Source of the DNA: Patescibacteria group bacterium
GTDB lineage: Bacteria; Patescibacteriota; Minisyncoccia; Moranbacterales; JAKLHP01
DNA length: 31,647 nt
NCBI GenBank assembly: GCA_022710085.1
Contig: JAKLHP010000001.1
Coordinates: 1 to 31,647, forward strand
Direction: 5' to 3'
Positions 20,467 to 27,987 of this stretch are shown here, piece by piece. A program made the translations under genes and the position numbers. Below the pieces are notes generated by a model that had not been told where the DNA came from, made no database searches, and was given only the letters and a program-made list of their open reading frames with translations. Numbering within the stretch: the stretch's first letter is position 1; every line of letters begins with the position of its first letter.

Positions 20467-21740
20467 TCAAAACATTCGGCTGTCAAATGAATCACTCTGA
20501 TTCCGAACGAATTGCGGGTTTTTTGGAAGCGCAAAAAATTAATCCGGCTAAAGACATAAAATCAGCGGATCTGGTAGTTTTCAATACCTGCGGAGTGCGA
20601 CAAATGGCGGAAGACCGGGTTTATGGACAAATACATAATTTGAGAGTCAAAAGTCAAAAGTCAAAAGTCAAAATTGTCCTAACTGGGTGTTTGGCACATC
20701 GAAAAGACGTGCAAAGAAGGCTTAAAAATAAAGTTGATTTGTTTGCTGACATAAAATATTTCCAGAAAGAAATTAAGAAAATTCTAGATACCAAGAACCA
20801 GACTACAAACAATGAACTTGATTATTTTTCAATCAAACCAAAATACAATAGCAAATATACTGCACTTATTCCCGTCATGACCGGCTGCAACAACTTCTGT
20901 TCCTATTGCGTTGTTCCTTATGCCCGAGGAAAAGAAGTTTCTCGCCCCGAAGAAGATATAATAAAAGAAATAAAAAAATTGATTAAGACGGGTTATAAAG
21001 AAATAATTTTATTGGGCCAAAATGTCAATTCATATCAAGGAGCAAAAGGAAATAATTTTTCCCAGCTTCTTAAAAAAATCAACAATATTCCCGGTAATTT
21101 TTGGATCAGCTTTGTTAGCAACCATCCAAAAGATTTTTCCGATGAGCTCATTAAAACTGCCACAAAATTGAAAAAAGTCTGCGAATATATCCATCTTCCT
21201 ATCCAGGCCGGAAACGATAAAATTCTGGAAAAAATGAACCGAAAATACACGCAAAAGCAATATCTGAAATTGGTAGAAAAAATTAGAAAATCATTCGAAA
21301 AAAATAAACCAAGAAGTTTGTATTCCCTTACCTCCGATATAATCGTCGGATTTCCCGGAGAAACCAGGAAACAATTTGAAGAATCCGCCAAAATAATGAT
21401 GAAAGAAAAATATGATATGGTCTATTTCGGTCAATTTTCTCCTCGCCCGGAAACCGCTGCCTGGAAAATGAAAGGCAACATAAGCAGAGAAGAAAAGTCC
21501 AGAAGAGAACAATTTCTTAATGAAATCCTTAAAAAAACATCTTTTGAAAATAATAAAAAATATTTAAATAAAACTTTGGAAGTTTTTGTTGAAAAAGAAA
21601 AAAGAGGATTTTATTTCGGAAGAACCCGAACGATGAAAAACGTGAAAATAATTTCAAATAAGAAAAATCTGATTGGAAAAATCGTAAAAGCAAACATCAA
21701 TAAAATAAATATATGGAATCTAGAAGCAGAAATAAAATAA
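20454..21740 (+). CDS. miaB: tRNA-2-methylthio-N6-dimethylallyladenosine synthase
   Basis: 428 residues, typical length. This radical-SAM enzyme adds a methylthio group to i6A at position 37 of tRNAs. Seen: the N-terminal UPF0004 domain with Cys10 (FGCQMNHSDSE), Cys46 (FNTCGVR) and Cys79 (LTGC) for the auxiliary iron-sulfur cluster; the radical-SAM motif CNNFCSYC (145-152) followed by VVPYARGKEVSRP, which is specific to MiaB rather than MtaB or RimO; LLGQNVNSYQG; SDIIVGFPGET; FGQFSPRPETAAW; and a C-terminal TRAM region (about 365-428). A 7-bp unit is repeated four times in the coding region (20645-20672). The end overlaps miaA by 28 bp. The start shares sequence with the repeat at 19800-19904. 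Confidence 0.95.
   Translation: MKYYIKTFGCQMNHSDSERIAGFLEAQKINPAKDIKSADLVVFNTCGVRQMAEDRVYGQIHNLRVKSQKSKVKIVLTGCLAHRKDVQRRLKNKVDLFADIKYFQKEIKKILDTKNQTTNNELDYFSIKPKYNSKYTALIPVMTGCNNFCSYCVVPYARGKEVSRPEEDIIKEIKKLIKTGYKEIILLGQNVNSYQGAKGNNFSQLLKKINNIPGNFWISFVSNHPKDFSDELIKTATKLKKVCEYIHLPIQAGNDKILEKMNRKYTQKQYLKLVEKIRKSFEKNKPRSLYSLTSDIIVGFPGETRKQFEESAKIMMKEKYDMVYFGQFSPRPETAAWKMKGNISREEKSRREQFLNEILKKTSFENNKKYLNKTLEVFVEKEKRGFYFGRTRTMKNVKIISNKKNLIGKIVKANINKINIWNLEAEIK
20645..20672 (+). repeat. Four exact copies of AGTCAAA inside miaB
   Basis: Four tandem 7-base units encode a VKSQKSKVK stretch in the variable loop after residue 64. Because the unit is not a multiple of three, a gain or loss of one copy would shift the miaB frame. 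Confidence 0.9.
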
Positions 21741-22618
21741 TTGTAATACTTGGACCCACTTCCTCCGGAAAATCGGATGTGGCCATTAAACTTGCCCGAA
21801 AATTCAACGGCGAAATCATTTCCGCTGACAGCCGGCAGATATACAAAGGGATGGATCTGGGTACCGGAAAAGTTTCCAAAGCCCAGCAAAGATTAGCCAG
21901 ACACCAAATATTAGACATCATAAGTCCCAATACTGAATACAATGTTTCCAAATTCAAAAAAGATGCAATTTACGCAATTAATTGCGTGCTTCAAAAAGGC
22001 GAACTTCCGATTATTTGCGGAGGAACCGGATTCTGGATAAAATCTATCGTTGACGACATTGATTTTCCAGAAGTAAAACCAGATAAGGATTTAAGAAAAA
22101 AACTTGAAAAAGAAACTGCTGAAAAATTATTTTCCCTACTCAAAAAGTTGGATCCGGAACGAGCAAAAAATATCGATGCTAAAAATAAAATCCGGATTAT
22201 CCGAGCAATAGAAATCTGCAAAACTATTGGAAAAGTTCCGAAAAAAACAACCCCCAATATACAAAATACAAAATATGATTTTTTACAAATCGGGATTGAT
22301 ATACCAAAAGAAAAATTGCACAAAAAAATAAAAACGCGTTTGGAAAAACGCTTCAAGCAAGGAATGCTAAGGGAAATTGAGAAGCTACACAAAAATGGAG
22401 TCAGCTGGAAAAGACTGGAAAGCTTCGGCTTAGAATACCGCTGGATAGCAAGATATCTTCAGGATAATATCTCGAGGAAAGAAATGGAAGAGAATTTGTA
22501 CAATAACACCAAAAATTATGCCAAGCGTCAGATGACCTGGTTTAAAAAAGACAAAAGGATAATTTGGTTAAAAAATTACAAAGAAATCGAAAAAAACGTA
22601 AAGAACTTCATTTCATAA
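21713..22618 (+). CDS. miaA: tRNA dimethylallyltransferase
   Basis: 301 residues, typical length. MiaA transfers an isoprenyl group to A37 of tRNAs reading U-starting codons, making the i6A that MiaB then modifies. Seen: the P-loop GPTSSGKSD (14-22), the signature ISADSRQIYKGMDLGTGK, HQILDIISPNTEYNVSKF, PIICGGTGFWIKSIVD, a variable swinging domain, the late block GLEYRWIARYL and RQMTWFKKDKRI near the C-terminus. The start codon lies inside miaB, so the two genes are translationally coupled and act in consecutive steps. A strong terminator follows the stop at once. Confidence 0.96.
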   Translation: MESRSRNKIIVILGPTSSGKSDVAIKLARKFNGEIISADSRQIYKGMDLGTGKVSKAQQRLARHQILDIISPNTEYNVSKFKKDAIYAINCVLQKGELPIICGGTGFWIKSIVDDIDFPEVKPDKDLRKKLEKETAEKLFSLLKKLDPERAKNIDAKNKIRIIRAIEICKTIGKVPKKTTPNIQNTKYDFLQIGIDIPKEKLHKKIKTRLEKRFKQGMLREIEKLHKNGVSWKRLESFGLEYRWIARYLQDNISRKEMEENLYNNTKNYAKRQMTWFKKDKRIIWLKNYKEIEKNVKNFIS

Positions 22619-22645
22619 AAAAATCGCCCTACTAGGGCGATTTTT
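22617..22645. terminator. Bidirectional terminator between miaA and the 22660 gene
   Basis: AAAATCGCCC and GGGCGATTTT form a 10-bp perfect stem with loop TACTA and U-tracts both ways. It ends miaB-miaA (+) and the gatB unit (-). Confidence 0.9.
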
Positions 22646-22659
22646 CATGTATCCGCAGG

Positions 22660-22953
22660 CTAGTTGTGATATTTCTTGTCCATTATCTCTTCTATTATCT
22701 GAGAAGCAAGTGATTTGGCTTTCCACTTCTCATCTTCTTCCGGATCCAAAGGTACCCTTCCCTCCAAGATTGCTTTTTCCCATGCCGTTTTCAACTCATA
22801 TTCCTTATCTCTTATCATTTTCTTTATATCTTCGGAATATTTTTTAACATATTCTGGTTTTTGATTTTGAACCATTCCAAAAGCCATTTCTTCAATTCTC
22901 TCCATGACTGTTTTTGGTTTTTGAGGCGGTAATTCGTAACTAGGTTTTTCCAT
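22660..22953 (-). CDS. Hypothetical protein (97 residues)
   Basis: A small charged, probably helical protein: a Pro-rich start (PSYELPPQKPK), then helices such as VMERIEEMAFGMVQ, VKKYSEDIKKMIRDKEYELKTAWEKAILEG and ASQIIEEIMDKKYH. There is no Cys, no signal and no membrane span. I do not recognise a family. It starts 19 bp after the gatB stop and is the last gene before a bidirectional terminator, so it is cotranscribed with gatB. A role linked to translation would fit its place only; nothing in the protein shows it. Confidence 0.7.
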   Translation of the reverse strand: MEKPSYELPPQKPKTVMERIEEMAFGMVQNQKPEYVKKYSEDIKKMIRDKEYELKTAWEKAILEGRVPLDPEEDEKWKAKSLASQIIEEIMDKKYHN

Positions 22954-22972
22954 ATTTTTTTATTTTAAGAAA

Positions 22973-24445
22973 TTATTTATCTAAATTTTTCTTAAGAAGT
23001 TCGGATGTTGTTTTCGGATTGGCTTTTCCTTTTGTTTCTTTCATTACTTGACCTATCAAAAACTGAAATGCGTTTTGTTTTCCATTTTTAAAATCCTCAA
23101 CTGATTTTTGGTTAGTATTCAAAATTTTATTAATGATATTTTCCAATTCGCCATCATCCTCCATCTGCAAAAGATTTTTTTCTTCAATTACTTGCGACGG
23201 ATCGCTGCCATTGCGATACATTTCCTGAAGAACCGCCTGGGCAGCACTAGAATTTATTTTTCCCGAAGCGACAAATCCGATAAATTCTGCATAATTTTCC
23301 GGGGTGACCTTAATATCCCGAATATTTTCATTATTTTGGACCAGATGCTTTCGAAGCTCAGTGATTATATAATTGGCAGAAAGTTTTATTATCTTGTCTT
23401 TGGAAATTTCAAATTCATGGGCGGTTATTTTTTCTCCAAGTTCACAGACCACTTTTTCAAAAAAGTCAGCCAGATCCTTTTCAGAGGTTAGAATTTCAAC
23501 ATCTTTTTCAGGCAGATTAAACTCCTTTTTAAATCTTTCAATTTTTTGGTCAGGAAGTTCCGGGAGATTGCTTCTAAGTTCCTTGACATACTGCTCCGTA
23601 AACTTGAAAGGGGGGGTATCCGGTTCGGGAAAATATCGATAATCGTGAGCTGATTCCTTGATTCTTTGACTTACTGTTGCATTGCGATTGCTGTCCCAGC
23701 CTCTCGTTTCCTGTGTAACCTTTTCTCCTTTTCCCAAAACTTCGGTCTGTCTTTCAATCTCATAATTTATCGCCTTTTCCACAAACTTGAATGAATTTAT
23801 ATTTTTAATCTCCACTTTCGTCCCGCTAAGTTTCTCTTCTCCTTTTTTATATAAAGAAATATTCACCTCGCAGCGCATATTTCCTTTTTCCATATCAGCA
23901 TCTGATATTCCAAGATAACGGAATACCTGTTGAAGTTTCTGGCAGAAAACTCTGGCTTCTTTTCCGTTTTCAATATCCGGTTCAGTGACCAACTCCATAA
24001 GCGGCACTCCTGCCCGATTGAAATCTACCAAAGTGTAATCCGTTCCTGTCGGATGAACTAATTTACCCGTATCTTCTTCGAGATGAATCCTAGTTATTCC
24101 AACTTCCTTTCCTTCTATCTTCAATCTTCCATTTTCACAAAAAGGCTTGTCATATTGGGAAATCTGATATCCCTTGGGAAGATCAGGATAAAAATAATTT
24201 TTGCGGTCAAATTTGGAATCAAGCTTAATCTCGCAATCAAGAGCTAGTCCCGCCAGCTGGACAAATTCAATTGCTTGTTTATTGGGATACGGAAGTGTTC
24301 CCGGCTGACCAGTACAAACCGGGCAGATATGGAGATTAGGTTCTCTTTCCTCCCCAAGTCCGTTTTTGCAATCGCAAAACATCTTAGACCTAGTTTTAAG
24401 TTCTGCGTGGATTTCCATTCCAATGACTGGTATGTATTTTGTCAT
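22973..24445 (-). CDS. gatB: Aspartyl/glutamyl-tRNA(Asn/Gln) amidotransferase subunit B
   Basis: 490 residues, normal length. GatB, with GatA and GatC, converts Glu-tRNA(Gln) and/or Asp-tRNA(Asn) to Gln- or Asn-tRNA. Seen: the start VIGMEIHAEL, a zinc site with FCDCKN (Cys24, Cys26) and CPVC (Cys41, Cys44), the signature KNYFYPDLPKGYQISQYD, HLEEDTGKLVH, DFNRAGVPLMELVTEPD, GNMRCEVNIS, EIKNINSFKFVEKAINYE, DYRYFPEPD and a C-terminal YqeY-like tail domain (about 340-490). Its presence means the organism makes Gln-tRNA and/or Asn-tRNA indirectly. gatA and gatC are not in this window. It lies 10 bp after the MazG-like gene. Confidence 0.97.
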   Translation of the reverse strand: MTKYIPVIGMEIHAELKTRSKMFCDCKNGLGEEREPNLHICPVCTGQPGTLPYPNKQAIEFVQLAGLALDCEIKLDSKFDRKNYFYPDLPKGYQISQYDKPFCENGRLKIEGKEVGITRIHLEEDTGKLVHPTGTDYTLVDFNRAGVPLMELVTEPDIENGKEARVFCQKLQQVFRYLGISDADMEKGNMRCEVNISLYKKGEEKLSGTKVEIKNINSFKFVEKAINYEIERQTEVLGKGEKVTQETRGWDSNRNATVSQRIKESAHDYRYFPEPDTPPFKFTEQYVKELRSNLPELPDQKIERFKKEFNLPEKDVEILTSEKDLADFFEKVVCELGEKITAHEFEISKDKIIKLSANYIITELRKHLVQNNENIRDIKVTPENYAEFIGFVASGKINSSAAQAVLQEMYRNGSDPSQVIEEKNLLQMEDDGELENIINKILNTNQKSVEDFKNGKQNAFQFLIGQVMKETKGKANPKTTSELLKKNLDK

Positions 24446-24455
24446 AAATTTAATT

Positions 24456-24785
24456 TTATCTATTATCTCCGCTACCGTTTAATTTTCCTCTTTCCATCCG
24501 GCTATATAATTTTTCAATATTCTTTTCAGCTATTTCATCAAGGGAAATCCCGAGTTCTGTCGCTAATTGAGAAACGTACCATAAAACATCCCCCAATTCT
24601 TTTTTGATCGCCTCTCTGGTTTCACCATCAATAATTCCTCCTCTGTCTCGAATTACTTTTTTTATTTTTTCAGAAACTTCTCCAGCCTCACCAGAAAGCC
24701 CTAAGGTCGGATAAATAAAATTATTATCCTTGTTGGGATAAACTGCAGTCTTTCTCGATTTTTCCTGATATTCTTTAAATTCCAT
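24456..24785 (-). CDS. MazG-like nucleotide pyrophosphohydrolase
   Basis: 109 residues, the size of single-domain MazG-like proteins. The family hydrolyses (d)NTPs to monophosphates with Mg2+. Seen: an N-terminal helix (EFKEYQEKSRKTA), the metal motif GEAGEVSEKIKKVIRDRGG (about 32-50) with the EExxE-type acidic residues, and the second motif KELGDVLWYVSQLATELG with its Asp/Glu. A short helical tail follows. It stands between the tmk-like gene (21 bp) and gatB (10 bp), so it belongs to the dTMP-supply series and probably removes unwanted or damaged (d)NTPs, for example dCTP or dUTP; the substrate is not visible. It is not the MazG regulator of the toxin system. Confidence 0.85.
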   Translation of the reverse strand: MEFKEYQEKSRKTAVYPNKDNNFIYPTLGLSGEAGEVSEKIKKVIRDRGGIIDGETREAIKKELGDVLWYVSQLATELGISLDEIAEKNIEKLYSRMERGKLNGSGDNR

Positions 24786-24806
24786 AGAATAATACTACAA
24801 AAAAAA

Positions 24807-25427
24807 TTATAATAATTCTTCCTTTACGATTTTTCTGATGTCATTTTGAACTTTATTTATCGTTTGATTAGCACTCACAATATTCCACTTGTGCAATCTT
24901 GCCAGCAAGAAATGAAAATTTTTACAGATTTTTATCCGATCGGAATCCATTTCGTTTCGATGATCTTTCTCAATCGCAGTCACGAATCTGTCTCCATGCA
25001 TAAGTATTGACAAGTCGGCTTGAAATAATTTTTCATTTATTTTTTCCAGATATTTTAAATCTCCTCCCCAAGTAAGTCCCCAAGCAATTCCGGTTCCGAT
25101 ATAATCTTCTGCCACAATCCATTCTCCGTTACTCAATCTCTTTTTTAGTTCTTTTTCATATCTTTTCCTATTATCGGAGTATTTTTTCTGAAGTTCATGG
25201 GTGGAAAGCTCGTTTTTGACTCGAAACTTCGGATCACGGAGATATTTATAAATAAAAGGGCCTTCTGGCTTAAGATCATAAACCGGATATTTGAGACGAC
25301 TGGCGTTTTTTCCTTGAGCCTGGAGATATGCCACCAATCTCTCAGTTTGGGCCGTCTTTCCGATTCCGTTAGTTCCATAAATAGCAATAAATTTTCCCCG
25401 CCTATCGGCAGGCAAGCTCTTTTTCAT
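24807..25427 (-). CDS. Thymidylate kinase-like protein
   Basis: 206 residues, the size of dTMP kinase (Tmk), which makes dTDP. Seen: the P-loop FIAIYGTNGIGKTAQTERL (residues 13-31) followed by a KYPVYDLKPEGPFI segment like the Tmk REP loop region, then GEWIVAEDYIGTGIAWG, the place of the usual DRYxxS block, and a Lys/Arg-rich late part. The usual Arg of DRY is replaced (EDY), and the LID motif is unclear, so substrate specificity is uncertain; deoxynucleoside kinase-like activity is an alternative. It lies just after the thyX terminator, with thyX and dCMP deaminase upstream, which supports dTMP kinase activity. MazG-like follows after 21 bp. Confidence 0.75.
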   Translation of the reverse strand: MKKSLPADRRGKFIAIYGTNGIGKTAQTERLVAYLQAQGKNASRLKYPVYDLKPEGPFIYKYLRDPKFRVKNELSTHELQKKYSDNRKRYEKELKKRLSNGEWIVAEDYIGTGIAWGLTWGGDLKYLEKINEKLFQADLSILMHGDRFVTAIEKDHRNEMDSDRIKICKNFHFLLARLHKWNIVSANQTINKVQNDIRKIVKEELL

Positions 25428-25472
25428 ATTTTTAATCTTAGCATATTAGAAAAAAATTTGAAAAGGACAGCA

Positions 25473-25510
25473 AAAAGAGCTGCCTATCTTTCTGGAATAG
25501 CAGCTCTTTT
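25473..25510 (-). terminator. Terminator after thyX
   Basis: AAAAGAGCTGC and GCAGCTCTTTT form an 11-bp perfect stem with a 16-base loop; on the minus strand it lies four bases after the thyX stop and ends in TTTTTG. Confidence 0.85.
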
Positions 25511-25513
25511 AAA

Positions 25514-26815
25514 TTAAACTTGGTCTTTTTTTTCAGTAATATCCTGAAGCCCGCGTCTTATATCCCAATCATCAAGGTCTAAATCCGAATGAAGAACCAG
25601 GCCGGGAAACATTTCTAAAAGCGAACGATGCATCTGGTGAGCAACCTTTCGAAGAGTAGGATGAACCGCTTTTCCACTTCGAAGCTCAACCACATAAACA
25701 GTTGCCGGAAGTCCGTAGGAAATCTTGCAAGGCACGTTGAATCCAAGAGCAATATAATACTGAAGGTATTTTGGCTCTAGATCTAATTTTCCGATTTTTT
25801 CTGCTTGGTCTTCAATTAATTTTTCAGCTTCAGTCCTCAATCCATTTGGCAGCTGTTCAAGATACCAAGAATTAAATCCGAATCTAGTGGTAAGCAACGG
25901 CATTCGACAAACTCCGTTTCTATGCCTTTGAATATCCCTGAAAGATCCAAAGTCCAGCAAGAATTCAAAAGTTACTGTTCCAAGTTCTGAAAGAAAATGA
26001 GGCAAATTAGTTTTGACTGGCCGCCAGAAAATTATATCTTTATATTTGTTAAGTTCCTTATTATTAATATCAGAATGATTTCTGAATCTTGGATGATTTT
26101 CCGGATCAAAATAATTATAGCTCTGCATGGAATATTCTCGATATTTTTCCTGTTCGGGATAAAGTTCATGACTAAAACTGTGAGCATATTTTTCTTTGAG
26201 CTTTAAAAGCATTTCTTCAGCCAGGGTCGATACTTCTTCAACCGGATGATGTCTAAGGATAGAAAGCTTATCCCAAGCCTGCCGAAGATTAGTATGCCAG
26301 CTGAGCTGAGTCGTAATTCCTGCCGGCAAAAATCCTCTCATAATATCAAAAGTTCTGGCTTTGATGGCTTTTTCATAAACTCCTTCGTCTTCATCGGGAC
26401 GTTTTGGATATTTTTCCTTAAGATGCTCTTGAACAGCTTTTTGGTTTCCAACATAAAAATTCATCCAATTTCTCAAAATCTCTCTAGAGTCTTCGGTCAT
26501 CAAGGGATCGATTATCGGTTGCTTGGACATGTCGATATACCTGGTACTGGTTTCCTGCCCGGAATAAAGAGGCCAGTCCTGGATGGCCTTATCTGCCAAA
26601 GTGCTAATTCCTTCAATAAAAAGAGTGGTACTTCCACAATCCGCAATGCTGGAGTGTCCGTAACCGACATAAAATCTCTCCATAAATTTTCCGGATCCGG
26701 TTTCTTTTACCTTATTTACGTGTTCCTCAACACTGGAAGCGCTCCTTGAATAAAGCGCCTGAAGCATCGCTGTATCTTGCGGATTAAACTCATCGTAGAC
26801 AAATATCTTGGACAT
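25514..26815 (-). CDS. thyX: FAD-dependent thymidylate synthase with two ThyX domains
   Basis: 433 residues from the ATG at 26815; TTG at 26842 would add nine residues and the AGGAGG there is 18 bases too far upstream. ThyX makes dTMP from dUMP with methylene-THF and FAD, giving THF, so dihydrofolate reductase is not needed. Normal ThyX has about 220-250 residues; here two copies are joined. The first (about 1-215) has YGHSSIADCG, FIEGIS, SGQETSTRYID and NLRQAWDKLSILR, but DWP where RHR belongs. The second (about 270-433) has TFEFLLDFGSFRDIQRHR with intact RHR (297-299), but no SxxxSxRY after it, and VVELRSGKAVHPTLRKVAHQM. Motifs are thus complementary. It stands in the glyA-to-tmk series. 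Confidence 0.9.
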   Translation of the reverse strand: MSKIFVYDEFNPQDTAMLQALYSRSASSVEEHVNKVKETGSGKFMERFYVGYGHSSIADCGSTTLFIEGISTLADKAIQDWPLYSGQETSTRYIDMSKQPIIDPLMTEDSREILRNWMNFYVGNQKAVQEHLKEKYPKRPDEDEGVYEKAIKARTFDIMRGFLPAGITTQLSWHTNLRQAWDKLSILRHHPVEEVSTLAEEMLLKLKEKYAHSFSHELYPEQEKYREYSMQSYNYFDPENHPRFRNHSDINNKELNKYKDIIFWRPVKTNLPHFLSELGTVTFEFLLDFGSFRDIQRHRNGVCRMPLLTTRFGFNSWYLEQLPNGLRTEAEKLIEDQAEKIGKLDLEPKYLQYYIALGFNVPCKISYGLPATVYVVELRSGKAVHPTLRKVAHQMHRSLLEMFPGLVLHSDLDLDDWDIRRGLQDITEKKDQV

Positions 26816-26858
26816 ATTATTAAAGAAAATCATCCTCCTCAAGATTTATTTATAGTAT

Positions 26859-27413
26859 TTAATTTATACAGCTTGATATTATTTTGTCAATTTGTTCATG
26901 AAGATGATTGAAGTCTACGTTATTGTCAATCACAAAGTCAGCATAATTTTTGAGATCATTGATCTGAAGTTCGGTTTCCAAATTATGTTCTTCTACAAAT
27001 TTTTCAAAAGTTTTGCCATTATCATCCGTATTTTCTCCTCGCTTAATGATTCTTTCATAACACACCTTGATATCTGTATCAATATAAATAAATTTAAACT
27101 CCGGAATTTTTTTGAGGTATTCGATGTCCGCCAATCTCCTGATTCCATCAATTATAATCACTTCGCTTTCATCTTTCTTGACATCTTCTGCCATTACTTT
27201 GGCAAAAAGATCTTCGCCAAAATTTTGTCGGAGTATCGTTGAAATATTGGCAACGTTTTCTCTTGTTTGTTCAATATACAACCGATCAAGAACATCCCGC
27301 AGCATCGTAGAAAAACGATAAGAACTAGCTTTATACTTTTCTTCAATGTGTCTTGCCGCTGTCCCTTTTCCGCATGCCATTTCACCAGCAAGTCCGATAA
27401 TAATTTTGTGCAT
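26859..27413 (-). CDS. P-loop nucleotide kinase-like protein (AAA/dephospho-CoA kinase or NMP-kinase fold)
   Basis: 184 residues. Seen: an N-terminal P-loop IGLAGEMACGKGTAARHI (residues 6-23), SYRFSTMLRDVLDRL, the Walker-B-like VIIIDGIRRLADIEYLKK and FKFIYIDTDIKVCYERIIKRGENTDD, which looks like the LID/Arg-rich part of NMP kinases. This pattern is shared by dephospho-CoA kinases (CoaE) and by nucleotide kinases of unknown substrate. Because it stands between thyX (43 bp) and dCMP deaminase (22 bp), a (d)NMP kinase role is the simplest inference. CoaE is the alternative; the CoA-binding motif is not clearly visible. The start ATG has no Shine-Dalgarno, as in its neighbours. Confidence 0.75.
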   Translation of the reverse strand: MHKIIIGLAGEMACGKGTAARHIEEKYKASSYRFSTMLRDVLDRLYIEQTRENVANISTILRQNFGEDLFAKVMAEDVKKDESEVIIIDGIRRLADIEYLKKIPEFKFIYIDTDIKVCYERIIKRGENTDDNGKTFEKFVEEHNLETELQINDLKNYADFVIDNNVDFNHLHEQIDKIISSCIN

Positions 27414-27435
27414 TTGTTGTTTTATTTTTTAATAA

Positions 27436-27966
27436 TTACATGTCCTTATATTTTTGCATTTTATTATTCACTAATTCGTATTTAACTCCGGCTTCTCTGA
27501 ATATTTCCTTACTTCTTTCTCCGGCATGATAATCCATATTGCAAACTACCCTTTTTATTCCGGAATTAATAATAATCTTGGCGCAAACATAACAAGGAGT
27601 CATATGGCAATATAAAGTGGCTCCATCCAATGCTAATCCGAATCGAGCCGCATTGGCAATTGCATTTTGCTCTGCATGAGTAGTACGGATACAATGACGC
27701 GTCTTGCCTCCATCTTCATGAATAACCGTATGCATCTCATGGCCAATTTCATCACAATGAGCTGTTCCCATAGGAGAACCGATATATCCAGTTGATAAAA
27801 TCCTTTTATCCTTTGCAATAACACACCCCGATCTGCTTCTATCGCAAGTCCCTCTGCTTCCTGTAAGCTCCGCAATTTCCAAAAAATATTCATCCCAGGA
27901 TGGCCTTACGTATCTTTTGACTTTATTTTTATTGATTTTAGTTTTTCCCCTTACTATTTTCTTCAT
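27436..27966 (-). CDS. dCMP/deoxycytidylate deaminase
   Basis: 176 residues, the size of dCMP deaminases of the ComEB/T4 Cd type. It deaminates dCMP to dUMP, the substrate of ThyX. Seen: a basic start (KKIVRGKTKINKNKVKRYVRP), WDEYFLEIAEL, the additional zinc Cys/His positions CDRSRSGCVI and GTAHCDE, the catalytic zinc site THAEQNAIANAA (His97, Glu99) and TPCYVCAK (Cys125, Cys128), then VVCNMDYH. It is followed at 22 bp by the kinase-like gene and preceded at 21 bp by glyA. Late competence protein ComEB has the same fold, but the zinc pattern and the context favour the nucleotide role. Regulatory dCTP/dTTP binding is possible but unseen. Confidence 0.9.
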   Translation of the reverse strand: MKKIVRGKTKINKNKVKRYVRPSWDEYFLEIAELTGSRGTCDRSRSGCVIAKDKRILSTGYIGSPMGTAHCDEIGHEMHTVIHEDGGKTRHCIRTTHAEQNAIANAARFGLALDGATLYCHMTPCYVCAKIIINSGIKRVVCNMDYHAGERSKEIFREAGVKYELVNNKMQKYKDM

Positions 27967-27987
27967 ATTTTTTAGTCCCCTAAAAAA

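Noticed and set aside
20645..20672. CRISPR-like array
   Set aside because: The 7-bp units have no spacers; it is a simple tandem repeat within miaB. No CRISPR array was seen anywhere in the window.
26246..26749. A 167-codon frame on the plus strand inside thyX
   Set aside because: Antisense to the conserved thyX; no ribosome site or promoter.
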